A stretch of 64,000 nt of DNA from Maylandia zebra (lineage: Eukaryota > Chordata > Actinopteri > Cichliformes > Cichlidae), in NCBI RefSeq assembly GCF_041146795.1, contig NC_135177.1, positions 19,047,560-19,111,559 on the forward strand. The letters are read 5' to 3'. The notes under the pieces are model-generated. The model had not been told where the DNA came from and made no database searches. It worked only from the letters and a program-made list of their open reading frames with translations. Of this stretch, positions 49,201 to 61,416 are shown in pieces. Within the stretch, counting starts at the first letter, position 1, and every line of letters begins with the position of its first letter. A program made the position numbers and the translations under genes.

Positions 49201-52200
49201 TAAAATTGAAATTGAGTTCCTTTCTTTTTTTTTCTTTTTTTTAAAGTATTTTTTAAAGACAAAGAATGGATTCAAGAGATAAGCCAAAAATATTAGAAAT
49301 TACAATTACAAACATCCTCAATAAATAATAAAGATGTAGTTATACAAGGAATTAACTGTTCTGGTGTGTACCTACCATGCTCAATTTTATTAAGAGCATC
49401 ATCTCTGCTTCCAGGAGGCAGCTCAAGCCACTGATTGCTCAAGTCAAGGTACCGGACAGCTAGAACTGTGGGAGCCAGTTTTGACATTGTCTGCTCTAAA
49501 CATCCAGTTGGCAAAACGATCATCTTAGCAATTTTTTCAGGAGAAAGAAGTTTTCGTGCAAATGAACTGCCAAATCCCTTCCCTGTTAGATGAGAACACT
49601 GGAAAGTTAAGAGTCCAGCTATTTACGAACGTCTGTGAGTTGTATGTCTGTGTCTCTCAGTGTCTACCTTCTACTGAAACAAATATATTGGAGCTGGAGT
49701 CAGGGACTGTGTCATCTGGTAAGGATCCATCAATGATCAAGGTCTTTGAGCTTCTCCCTATCATAACAAAAGTAAGCTGATATAAAGATAACATCTGACA
49801 TGAAGGTTTTACTGAGAAATACCGAATCACTCACCATCTAAGTTGAGGACTATGGTTTCTTCTTCTTCTCTCTTTTCAAATCCTTCCATCTATAACATAA
49901 GATGCCTTGGTTTGGATTGTTAATTACATTAAAAAACATTTCATAGAACGATAAACTAATGCATTTCACTCACCTGCACATTCAAAGTTTTTTCTATTGC
50001 ATCTATTCCGAAGCTATTCTCCATATCATAGAGACGTATTTTGATGGGTATTGGACCAGCGACCATGGGCACAGCAGAGAAGGAGACAAACTGAGAGGAT
50101 TGGGGTGCAAGAGTAATGTTAACGTAAGATGAGGTGGTGGCTGAACCAGGAGAGCAAAGCCCTTCAGTTTGTTCCATGTGCACTGCCACCTGTGAACATG
50201 CAGGTGTCCAAGAAGACAAAAAAAATCTTTACTTATTCCACACAAAGTAGTTACTGTTTCCAGTGACACTCAGCGCTGATGTTGAGGTTAATCTACCTGC
50301 AGTTCGGAGTCATCATAGTTGTAGATAACAGGTGAAACCGACAGCTGCTCAAATTTTTTCACAAATGAGGGCAGTCTCAGAGACACAAATGACGTCTTAA
50401 AGGCTCTGATCTCCTCTGGCTTAACGACACAGAAACCTGAGTGAATAGAAATAAGTTGCAGTTAAGGAGCTCCTGTCAAAAATATCTGTGATGTGTTTAT
50501 AAAGCACAGAGTTATTATTACCGGTGGATGGAGATAATGTGACAACCTGAATCTCCCATGTGGTGATGGAATCAGGAAGGAGCAATGAGTAGCTACAAGA
50601 GTTTTTGATGAAGAGAAATCAAATTAAATCAAATCAATCAGACAAATGACACAGTTTATACTGGGGTTCAAAGATAAGCTGCTTAAGTGAAATAATCACA
50701 CTCACAGTATTCCCAGCAACACCAATAAAGATGAGTACATAGACAAAGCTACTGCATAGTGTAATTACGCATCTAACCACTGTATTTGACTGGAAATGGA
50801 AAAAATGAAATATGTTTATTAACATTAAAAATGCTTACGTTCTTTTGTTGGTGACTTCAAATTCTACAAATTCAAAGCTTGGGGGAAAATATCTTCGAAT
50901 GTATTGAGACGTGTCCAAGAAGAAGTCTTCGATATCATCAGCGGTTGCACCTGAAAACAAAACAAAAAGATAAACAAACAAAAGTTCATAGTCAAACTTT
51001 AATAACCCATTAAAAGCTACTGAAGTTGATCTTTAAAGTGTCATTTTTATCTCACTCCTGCCAAATCCTTTTTGGAGTTCTTCTTGGATCATTTTTTGTC
51101 TTAGACGCTCGGCTTCAAGGCAGCACCTTAAAAAGACTTCAGCACAAGTTGGATTTTTTTTCACTAGAAGGACCCGATCTGCTCTTTCCTGACAAGTTCG
51201 CTCCATTGGGATTCGAGAAAATCCATGAACACAACACTCTTGCAGGCTTTCCTCTGTGTAGTTCAGTTCTAAAGGGAATGAGAAAAGACAAATGATGCAC
51301 TTTCATGAGGTATTTTTGTTATAAGACTAACATTTTCAATACCAGAATCCTCTTACTTAAGGTCATCATTTCCTGTTCAAGGTCCACTGAGCGTCTTTGT
51401 CGCACAGATGGTGAAGCACAGCCAAAGTCTGAATGCAACAGAAAAAAAATAAAATAAAATAAATATATATATATAAAATTAACAGTAACAGTCAGCATAC
51501 CTCATACATTTGCTCAACAGTAGCTTTATTTTAACTTTCAGCTTTTGTCTATTTAAAAAATCCTTGTTGCTTTTTAAGGTCAACAGGGCCCATATTACAA
51601 GAATAACACAATAGTGGTGTGTAATCAGCACTTCCTAAGACTTTTTTGAACCCATATTTTGGATAACTGTCTATTCCAGCAGACAACCATTTATTTGACA
51701 CCAAATATAAAACACAAACTCTTTTCATTTAGTATTTTCATTTCAATGTTAATTTTTCTCTTACCCTTTCTCCATACAGACAGATCGTTAGATACAGCAG
51801 CCAAGCCAGCGTCTAACAGAACTGATGCTGAGTCAGGTCCACCACCATAGGAACAACCCAGATCATATGAGTTCATAGTAGAGAATACCTGACAATTGAG
51901 AAGAAAAGCTTAGACTTACTACTATGATTACCTATAAATGACAAAAAATACCATAAGTATGAAAGTAGTGTGTGAGACTGTAACCTGTTTGGGTGTGAGT
52001 TTATTGTCAGCATTGAGAGCGTAGAAGGCCTTATCCACAGCCAGCAAAGCCACTTTTGCTCTGTTCCCATGTAGATCAAAGTCTATCTTTGATTGTGTTT
52101 TAGGTGCAAATGGACCTTTGGGTTGAACCTAAATTAAGACATTTAAGATATACAAGGATTTTCATTATTTTATGTTCAGTCAAGGAAAATTCAAATAGTA

Positions 52201-52328
52201 CTTCTAAAACCAAAATCAAATAAATCTATCAATATAAATACATGTAGACAGGGGTAAATCTAAATTATTTAAATATATGCTATGTTTGTACACTTCCATT
52301 AGTTAAATATTTGTATGTAATGTCACTT

Positions 52329-52406
<78 letters not shown>

Positions 52407-55400
52407 GGAGTGGGGGGTGTTATATGATGATCTAAATGATCATTGGAACAATTTATTAACCCCTTAAAAATAAGAGGAAATTACATAGATAAACTAATAT
52501 TCATAGGACATATTACAGTGTCCTGCAATGTTCTTGTCCAAATACTTATGGAAGTTTTAGGTTAACGAACACTAAAAAAGGATCCAAATTAATGAGAATG
52601 AACAGATTTAAGCGCACACATTTGAAATAGTTTTGCTTTCTCTGCTCGTGCTGCACTTTTTTATCTGTTCTGTTTACTTACCTTGACATTTAGCTCACAT
52701 TCATCCCTGACATCTACCCACACTGAATCAGCTATGACGTGACCGTTAGTGTTGTGATAGTAGCCAATCACACGGAACGATGGAACCATATTATGTGTTA
52801 TCTGCAGTTGGTGTTTAGCTGATATACCAAGTGGGAGTGAGCCGGTGTTTACTACAATTCCCCGGCTTAAGACCTGAAACAAAGACAATTAAAACGTGTA
52901 AAATCAAGACAAAATGCTGCTCCTTTATGAGAAAACACAATATTGCATTTAGTCAGATATTTCTGACCATGTAGTGTATATATCCACTGCGTGGGCTGTT
53001 GATGGTGTTGAATGTTATGGTAAGGAATTCATTCACAGAGTAGATCCTGCTGGTAAAAGTCATGTAAAGGTAGCTGTCATGTTGAGAGGAAGCACGTCGC
53101 ATTATTTTTCTCTCTCGTAATCCATTTGTAGAAACCTGTTGGAGGCAGATGAACAAACAGTTAAAACTGGAATCAAATCTGTTAAACAACACCTTTGAAT
53201 AAGGTTGGGGATACTAACTTCAACTGTAAAATCAGCTTTATCATGAACATTAAAAGTATTGAACAGTGCCCCGTCTTGATCAGTGGTGCCTTCCCAAGGC
53301 TGTGATGTTGGTAGATTAATATTTACTGGCACACCAACTGCTGGAGAGCCATCTGGCAGACGCACGAGCACCTATATGAAAAACAAAGAAAAGTGTTATA
53401 TTAAAGATCATTACAGTAATTTGTGTAACTATTCCCATGTGTTAGTTTCAGACATACCACCATGTCCAGTGGATATCCAGGAATAAAATGAGATCGAGTT
53501 CGAGAGAGGTCTATCGTGTATTTGTGGGCGAAGATTCGCAGGTAAACTTCTGCCTCTTGTATTTCACCACCTAGGCCAAAAAATGTACACAGTATTATCA
53601 AGAAAAATAAAAGGTCGCGTTAATATTTCTCCATGTCTTTCGCACATTGCAGTGGGTTTCTCTTTAGGTTTTAGTTGTATTAATATTAACTGCATTATCA
53701 GTCATATTGTAGTGTAAGTTCTGTCAATTAAATTAAAATTTCCATATAAAGTAATATATAGTGTTTGCACAGTAGGACAGTCTACTTCCACTAAGTTTCA
53801 GTAATTTAATAGTTTCATGAGATTATATTCCATCTAACCATTTTTATAACTGCTTTTGCAGTTGTAATGAAAATGGATGGGTGAAACTAGGGTAATGCAG
53901 AGACTGTACCACTCCCAGCTGACATATAGGTGAGACAGCGGGAAACATCTGGTGGTAACAGTATAACTTCTAGAGGGTAGAAAGTTTCTAAAATCTTGTT
54001 TACACCAGAGTCTGCAACTATTTTTTTCTCAAAACATAACTGCTCAAATACATTTCCAGAGGGTTACCCACATGGTGAGACTGACTTCTAAAAGGACAAT
54101 GTTTGAATGATTTCAACACTGTCATATCTGCAGCTGTTGGTCTACTACTGTCCTTGTATGTTTTTCAAGATGCTTTATTTATTTAATTATATCTTGCTTT
54201 ACTGTGACTATTGTACATTGTAATTCCTAAACTACAGTATACTAAAGTAAAAGAGAAGCAGTATTTAGATTGGCTCGTATGTCCTGTGTATGTATCCCGT
54301 GTATAAATTGACAATGAAAAATATTCGAATCTTTCACTCTAACATATTGTATGTGTAGGGTGTACTTACCTACAAAGAACATTACTGATCAAGTAACAAC
54401 AATAAAACTACAGTTGAATAATTACAAACGGATGAATGTAAATATCTCCTTTACTTTGTATGTTGGTAACAAACACTCTCAAATAGAGTTGATCTCCATT
54501 TTCCTGCATCTTAGAGACAGTTGTGCTCAGCTGGTTCTGAAGTTTTGCATTTGTCTCATTTAACCAAAGAGAAACCTTTGCATTTCCATCTTTGACCTGC
54601 AACAAACAGTAAAGCTTTAAAAAAATGCAACAATGCTGATTTACATTATGTTACTGATTTTAAAATTAGCAGGATTTTTGAATTTTGAATGGACTGTCTA
54701 CATCCTCACCGAACCAGTCAGCTCTAGACCCTTGATAAAAGTGGTTTTCTGATCACTGGAGCCATGTTTTTTTACAACTCCAATTTGGCAGTGATAAGCT
54801 CCTTTAACCTTTTCACCATGTGTGTACCTAAAGAAGAAAAGCAAAGAAAGAAAGAAGGAAATATGATAGTAACATGTACACTTGAAGCATTCCTACAACT
54901 ATCATATCTACAATTTTAACTGATTATCAATCAAGCAGAGGTCTTGGGTCTGGGTAATTGGTCACACAGGGTACAGATTTCCAGCTGAGCCTCGTTCAGG
55001 TCAGCTGCTGTCACCCTCAGCACATTCAGCACAGTAGTTATTCTTGGGGCTTGGTACTCAGTCTTGAAGGTCGGGGATGATATCTCCTCCCTGACCTGAC
55101 TGTTGTACCTCATCAGTTTCTATTTGTGATAGAAGTTGCTTTAGAACGGCATGTTGTAAAATCCTGTTGGGTCTCAGAGAATCCACAGGCCCCACATCCT
55201 CTTCATGTAACCCCTTCCACTGGGATTACTTGCAGCTCCCTATTCTCAATCACAAGAGACTCCACCCATCCTGCATCTCACCTGTTTGACCTACTGTCCT
55301 CTGGGAGGCGCTACAGGTCAATCCAAACCAGTACCAACAGACTCAGGAATGGTTTCTATCCACAGGTGATCTCCATACTGACCACATACACACAACCCAA

Positions 55401-55431
55401 ACTCAAACATCAATAACTGTGACAAGCATAC

Positions 55432-55469
<38 letters not shown>

Positions 55470-57288
55470 ACAATGTGCAATATTACAGAACTCACTTTTA
55501 AAATGTTCATATTTTGTTTTTTTAGATTTGTTTTTATTGTATTTATTCATACATGCTACAACGGGGAGGTGTTTCTAATTTCGCTGAACATCCTATGTTT
55601 AATGACAGGATATGGGATCTGACTATTTTCAAGGTTTTGCTTGATATTAATTTGTAAAGAAAGCTTATCAGCAGAGTTATTTTAACGGAAAGAAAATAAG
55701 TACTTACATTGCTGAGATGGTGAATTGAAGCTCTTCATCAGTCAACAAAATGTATCTCTGATCCATTGCGATGTTCACATCAAAGCTTGGTAAAACTAGA
55801 GTTTTTTAACAATAAACAATTTTTCCGAGTCAACATATACTTTCTGTGAATTTTAAGAACAATATAAACTGTGTGAATCAGTTTATAGTAAACTTACTAA
55901 ATTTCTGAACTTTGAACTCTCTGAAGGCAGCATTTGCTTCATCACCCTCATAGTGTGCAGTAATCTTCCACGTACCCGTTCTTTACGAACAACAAAGTAC
56001 AGTAAGCGTCAAAGTTGCTTGACATCTTCACTTTTATTTGAAATTTGTTGTAACCTACCGAGAGATTTCAGGTATGGGGAATGAGTCTTGATGTACTCCT
56101 CCCTTTGCAATCTTCATGATTTTCAGTATTTTGTTTCCAGCAGCATTCTATCATAGAGTGACCAAAACACAGACCAAGACAAGAAGGCAGGAAAACTGTA
56201 TGTCTCTGTCTTTCAAAGTTATATTTCCAAAGATATATTTATAAAGAAAATATATAATATTAATAATTATAACTCACAATTACTGATATGTGGACAGGTT
56301 CCTCATGAGGCCTCATCGTGTGGTCAAGAGTGAAGATTCTGTACTTCACTAAAAGAACGATAACATAAAAGGAATATAAAATGTCTTTTTTTTAAAGGTT
56401 CACCGTTAGGTAAAGTCTGTAGAATTGCTTCATTTATTTTTTTTAACTTTGTTTTTACCTCTGTCTGCTGGGTTATAAATTGGCTGAGCTGTCTGAATGA
56501 AGATGTAGCCCCTGTGTTTTGACACCAGAACCCTTGTTAACTTCCTGTTGGGTGTGAAGGATTGGCTCTCTGCCACGAGCATAACGTAAGAAGGAAATTG
56601 AGGCAATCTTAACAAAGAATCCATGTTTAGCTGTAAAGACGTAAATTATAAAGTTAGGGTAAAGTGGGTAGTTGCTACTCTGTTCTGTCTAAGCAACTTG
56701 AGGCAACTGTTGTTGTGATTTGGTGCTATATAAATAAAATTGAAATGTCTGTATTGTTTACTTTCTGGTGAAGTTTGCATACCTTGAGCTTAACTAGTTC
56801 TGTCTTCTCTCTGCATGAAGCATTTCCCTTCTCAGACAAAATAGTATTAGAAACCTCATCCTCCAGGTAGAGACTAACAGGTCTGTTACAAGTTTCCATC
56901 TGGACAAATACTTTCTCATTAACACCCACATGAAACACATTTGGGGCTGAGATGATGAATCTGCACACAAAAGTGAAAGATAGTGTTTGCTGCATCATTC
57001 ATTAATCTATTTCCCATTAAATGATTTTTCGATAACTATGCAATCTGCAGTGCTGCATGTTCAGTATTATCTACAACATGAACTCAAGTTGAGTCTTAGG
57101 AAAGATATATGGGAATACTAATACATGTAATTTATTTAATCTATAATGTCAATCTTCTATATAACAATAATAAATGAGTCAACATCGCATTAAAACATCA
57201 CATTTAGTTCTTCCTAAATTTACCTGTTTTGCGCTGAACACTCCACGATCCATATTAGGAGCTGTATCACAAAAATGTGGCACATCAT
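37225..57288 (-). CDS. c4: Complement component C4, copy B
   Basis: Tandem paralogue of copy A, 41 exons, 1694 codons, all phases closing: 57288-57224, 56960-56783, 56630-56459, 56348-56278, 56147-56059, 55980-55898, 55795-55708, 54827-54710, 54596-54455, 53570-53458, 53371-53219, 53135-52968, 52873-52682, 52128-51985, 51888-51765, 51428-51357, 51268-51056, 50950-50839, 50592-50522, 50436-50297, 50189-49974, 49889-49835, 49757-49668, 49582-49376, 48432-48348, 48174-47979, 47847-47752, 47365-47203, 43530-43349, 43219-43061, 42965-42906, 42833-42743, 42667-42499, 42372-42288, 40630-40556, 40483-40381, 40293-40204, 38002-37904, 37798-37715, 37573-37441, 37363-37225. Exon lengths equal copy A except exon 2 (-12), 22 (+3), 25 (+9) and 26 (+18). 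Same plan: signal peptide (two in-frame ATGs at the start), RQRR, six-Cys anaphylatoxin ending GFGR, thioester GCLEQ (Cys near 984), NPVIH (His near 1115), RYRR, C-terminal DGCRQ. No lesion was found, so it is probably functional. It is probably secreted and cleaved to beta, alpha and gamma chains. Confidence 0.95.
38389..38650 (+). mobile_element. Tc1/mariner transposase fragment
   Basis: Plus-strand translation gives [13 protein letters not shown] and a WK-rich stretch after it, the start of the helix-turn-helix region of fish Tc1 transposases. Frame breaks and short length mark it as a dead piece. It lies in intron 37 of C4 copy B. Confidence 0.7.
38651..39930 (-). mobile_element. Degenerate LINE fragment in C4 copy B intron 37
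   Basis: On the minus strand it encodes [20 protein letters not shown] and, further upstream on that strand, [19 protein letters not shown], with breaks between. It is related to the fragment at 27388-28800. It abuts the Tc1 piece directly, so part of it was probably carried or rearranged. Confidence 0.6.
44618..46975 (-). mobile_element. L2/CR1-like LINE with internal deletion
   Basis: In intron 28 of C4 copy B. Read 5' to 3' on the minus strand: endonuclease start ([14 protein letters not shown], about 46690), broken endonuclease (46616-46380), the end of the endonuclease plus the N-terminal part of reverse transcriptase (46305 to about 45330), then the C-terminal [16 protein letters not shown] and [16 protein letters not shown] motifs to 44823. 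The 3' end is AGCTATATAAATAAA plus CTTGC units. The catalytic core with the usual YADD box is missing, the frame is broken, and a 22-C run (46508-46529) interrupts it. It cannot move on its own. Confidence 0.85.
48440..48462. repeat. (TA)n microsatellite
   Basis: Perfect AT run in intron 24 of C4 copy B, just upstream of exon 25. Confidence 0.8.
49060..49215 (+). repeat. L2-type 3' tail fragment
   Basis: Sequence ATAAAGCATCTTGAGATG...GCTTTATAAATAAATAAAATTGAAATTG resembles the 3' ends of fish L2-like LINEs and their dependent SINEs. It lies in intron 24 of C4 copy B. A shorter relative is at 56690-56747. Confidence 0.5.
49376..49582 (-). other. Thioester-encoding exon 24 of C4 copy B
   Basis: Encodes [12 protein letters not shown], the same GCGEQ-to-GCLEQ change as copy A. 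The flanking residues differ between copies: SPEKIAKM here against STERVAEM in A. Confidence 0.9.
52331..52405. repeat. (TG)n microsatellite
   Basis: About 37 uninterrupted TG units in intron 13 of C4 copy B. The matching intron in copy A has none, so it would distinguish the two copies. Confidence 0.95.
54930..55235 (-). mobile_element. Short LINE fragment in C4 copy B intron 7
   Basis: Minus-strand reading contains [11 protein letters not shown] and [12 protein letters not shown], matching the family seen at 38651-39930. Heavily decayed. Confidence 0.5.
55236..55467 (+). mobile_element. Second LINE scrap plus (CA)n
   Basis: Plus-strand reading [19 protein letters not shown] resembles the C-terminal end of another fish LINE ORF. 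It is followed by a CA microsatellite at 55433-55467, a plausible 3' tail. It directly adjoins the preceding fragment. Confidence 0.5.
56690..56747 (+). repeat. L2-type 3' tail scrap
   Basis: TTGAGGCAACTGTTGTTGTG followed by ATTTGGTGCTATATAAATAAAATTG, a common fish LINE/SINE tail, in intron 2 of C4 copy B. Confidence 0.6.
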
Positions 57289-58225
57289 CGCGCTGCTTTG
57301 ATTTCTTTGCCTGCTTTGACACAGACTTTAGATTAACTGAGGTTTTGTTAGTCATCCACCCCTGTATTTCACAACATTTGGATCTTATCACTGCCCTCCC
57401 CCTGGTTTGTTTTTCCAGCTTGAGCTGAAAAAACATCTATTGCATCTTAAAGTGATAAAACTACATGACACTCAAGACATAATATGATAACAGTTTAATA
57501 CTACTAGATGTAGCATGTGTCCTGATGTGCGCAGATGTGTAACGTACATGTGATTTCCATAGTGTGAACATTTTGGTGTTAAAAATATACTTAATCTGTA
57601 CAGATTTACATAAAACATAGATTTTAATTTTGCATATTACAATAGACTCTCAGGCCAACATTTCTGAGCACAAGATGTTTAATTTAAAAAAATCCTTTTT
57701 ATATCCCTGCTTGGCTTGCTGCCTGGAAAGTGTTTATTCCTTTCTTTCACAATGTGTAACCATCTCAGTTCAAGCCAGATTTCCCGCATGTGATTTACAA
57801 GAAATCAAGTTCCCCCTCCCATACCTGTCACACTAAACAAATGGTTTATAAATGATTTACAAATAATCAGTTATGTTCATCATTATTCTTGGTAACAGCA
57901 GCTTCTTTTCTTTGAGCAAATCAGAGTATTTTTAATCTCCTATTAATAATAACTAAAGTGTCCCATTTAACACTGTACATGATCCATATTTGTGTATTGA
58001 TCGTTCCCCTTTAAACAGCCAGTCTTTTGCAAATTGAGTGGCTCTGGTAATAATGACAAAGACTGAGATGATATCTAAAATTGTATTTTTCTACACAAAC
58101 AGCTTGATAAAAGAAAATATTTCATTCATTATATATTTTCTAAGTCAGCAAAGCACATTGTGACATTTTATGTTAAACATCATTATTATAGTTATTAGAT
58201 CAATTTAAGCTTAAAACATACGAAC

Positions 58226-61200
58226 AATGGAATTAAATTAAAAGTTCAACTTAACATTAATGCAGCATTATATTCACTCGCACAAACGACTCTTGTGGAA
58301 ATATAAACACAAACATCCATGTAAATATTGAATACCTTAATTCCGATTAAATTTGTCAGGTTAGTATAATGTTCTCCTAAAAACAAATTATTAACACAGA
58401 CTTCTATACAGATTTGTAAAAGAAAAGAAAAAGTAAACCCCACAATAATTACATGATATGCCACAGTCCTGCCTCTGAAGACTTAACTGAAATTACCAAA
58501 AGTGACTTTAATTTGAGAACCAAGTTCTTGTGGTTGTTATAACTCTAAATAAAAATGCCAATAAAGTTCAAATATAACATGACTATCACTTGAACCATTA
58601 TAGCAAATGCCTTAATGGTCCACTTGAAAAAGTAAATCTTTTGGGCATTTTTTGGCCTTTAGAGTTCATTATTTGTTTTCACTTGCTCTAACTATACATG
58701 CCATGACTGGTTAACTTCGTGAGATGGAGAGTCATCCAGAACAGAGCAGGAGAACAGTTACCATGAAGTCAAGTCTTTGGACAGTCAGTTAATTCCTCTG
58801 TTGACTTCTGCGCTATTGCAGGAGGTAGAGAATGAGAGTTGGGAGCATGATGTCCAGCCACAACTCCTGGATATGGATATTAAATACAAGAATTGCGTTT
58901 GGACAATCAACACCAGACTCCCTGTCAAGTTTTGGTTGAACAGTCACAGCAACCTTTAGGCTTGGGATTCAGTCCTGCAGTGGATGGTTTGATAAAATAC
59001 CCTGGAAGATTAATTGAAACACATAGAAAAATAGCTATGATAAAATGTGCAGAGTTCTTTCAAAAATTTGTAGCCTGTCAGCAGACTGATAATTAAAATA
59101 TAAGCCATGGGTAGAAATGTGGTATTGAACTCTCAAATGCTTCAAAAATGTTTAAATATTCATTTTTTTAAAAATCTGTGAACCAGCTTATTAATGAGTT
59201 AAAGTGAAAAAATTAATTATTCCAATACTTACATAATGCACCATCAACAATATAGTAATTATAGTCCCAGCGAAGTTGTTATTAATCATGTATCCATATG
59301 CACATGGAACATTAAGCTATTTTTTCTTACTTTTTGAGGGTGTTTTTAATAAATATTTCTAAGTCCGCTTTCCTCTGCATCCATCTTCCACTACTTCTCG
59401 TTCATTTTGCCTGTCCCTTGTCCCCCTCTCTGTCTCTTCACCGATGTCCATCTCATTTCATGCAGGAGTGAGGTTACCTAAGAGACTGGGCTTCAATGAA
59501 GAAAATCTCCTTTTCTACAATTAACTGTGAAAGTGACAGAAGGGTGGGATCTGCATAGGGCTCCACACTAACATAAGGTATGGAGAGAGAGGAAAGATAG
59601 GGCAGTCAAAGGCAGGTAGTAAGACATGAAGACGTGAAATTTTCTTAAATTTGAATATCAAAAATATTGCCCAAATTGAAGTGTGTTTGCTGACCACATC
59701 TATGGATGAATTTTGGATAAACCTTGCACTACTTTGCAGAGATTGCATTGACTAATTGCAATGTTTAGTTGCTATTTTAGATTTATTGAACATTATATGT
59801 ATAGTTTTTAGACTAAATCACTAGATATATTTTTTGTTGTGTTACTTTCCACACACTCAGATTGCTTTGTAAGTTTCACATCTCACACTTGAATTGGGAT
59901 TAGGCCAAATTAGGTTGCATTGCACTGATCGCAGTGGAAATGCATCATGTTTCACCATAATCTCTTAAAATTCAGAGGGAGTGACCAGTGGTTTAGGATG
60001 GAGAGATTTGCACAAAAGGGTGTGGCGTGGGAATGTTGCCAAAGGTCAGGAGTGAGGGTGAAAGGTCAGGGGTCAGAGCCAGCTGGACAGCACACAAGAG
60101 GAGATGAGGGTGAGAAAAGGAGGGGAGGGAGTAGTCCACAGACTGATTGACTGACTGCGCCCTATTGGAACATTAACATTGAACTGATGGGAGACTCACT
60201 GACCAATGGCTGATCAGGGAAAACCTGTGACACACTTGTGTAATGATCCGTAGAATTGAGAAGTGACATGATTTTCATCTTGGATGCAAAAGCAGTTAAA
60301 AAAAGATATAGCAGTGAATTTCAAGCTGCTATTTACTGACTTTATGGAGTTATTGAAATCCACACTGCAAATGTTCTTAGATACTAATAAAACATAAACC
60401 AGTGCTAACATTCTAGAAAGGTATTAGAAAATGTAATATTTGCAAATGAATGCATGTTTTCTATAATTTAGTAGTTTAGCTGCTCATCGTGGTGCATGCC
60501 TAATATCACTATTTGATTTTTAATGTTTTTTAATTGACAGTAGATATAATAAATTATAGTATCAAGCACATGATATTTCCTGTGTTGTATGGTTTCATTT
60601 GTGATATCAAGGAGCTATATAAGGAGATATAATCATTTATAAATTGATAAAGAATAACACGGGTATTTGGAGGGATTATTTATTTACTTAAAAAAATAAG
60701 ACATTTTGTTATGTATATAAAAACAGATAAACATACAAAACATACTATTTTGTATCAACTTCTTTGACATATGCAATTCTGCTATAGATAAAATTTATAT
60801 ACAGTTTATCATATTGAATAAGGCTTCATCATGTCCTGCTTCCATGGTTTATCAATTCTCTGTGTACCTCAAGGGTAAAGGAAGGAGGGTGAACGTCTGT
60901 ATTGTCCGGCAGCCTCGCCTCTGTCAGTGCGCCCCAGGGTGGCTGTGGCTACATTGTAGCTTGCCATCACGAGTGTGTGAATGGGTGGATGACTAGATGT
61001 GTAAAGCGCTTTGAGGTCCTTAGGGACTAGTAAAGCGCTATACAAATACAGGCCATTTACCATTTACTTTCTTTTTCTCTTGTTCGGCCGGCTGGGTGAG
61101 GGATTAAACGATGCCTGCTCTTGTAAATGACACATGTAGAAAATGTCATATTCATTAAATGCAAAGATTAAAAAACATTTTCATATCTATTTAAATTCAA

Positions 61201-61416
61201 TATTAACAACAGAGGAGGCAGCTGTATTTCAACAGAGATATGATGTCATCATTGAAACAATCAGGATCACGGCCCCCAAGGTTCACTGGATTGATGGTGT
61301 AACTGAACACAGCATGAATTTTAAACCATGTCAGTATAGGAAAATGTGTTAATTTTTTCATACAGCACAATGAAAATGTTAACATTTGCATTACATTAAG
61401 AGGCACTGGCCCTCAT
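58226..61416. other. Intergenic region between C4 copy B and the lectin gene
   Basis: No gene recognised in 3.2 kb. A 60-codon plus-strand frame at 58777-58959 shows no domain. The purine-rich stretch 59990-60140 is unexplained. The only repeat I can name is the SINE tail at 60896-61070. Confidence 0.45.
60896..61070 (+). repeat. 5'-truncated SINE copy
   Basis: Plus-strand copy of the 3' body and tail of the SINE at 936-1275: GTCCGGCAGCCTCGCCTCTG start and TACAGGCCATTTACCATTT end. The tRNA head is missing. Confidence 0.7.

Larger units (their letters stand above)
36306..58225 (-). repeat. C4 tandem duplication unit B
   Basis: Homologous partner of 16985-36305 carrying C4 copy B. It is longer than unit A, mainly because of the L2 insertion in intron 28 and the Tc1/LINE insertions in intron 37. 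The 5' flank of unit B (57289-58225) aligns with 34952-36305 minus the solo LTR. Edges are approximate. Confidence 0.75.

Noticed and set aside
17387-57288. One C4 copy being a pseudogene
   Set aside because: All 41 exons in each copy keep splice sites and phase, and no stop or frameshift was found by hand.
58777-58959. 60-codon plus-strand frame upstream of C4 copy B
   Set aside because: No domain, no splice support and no repeat match that I can recognise.
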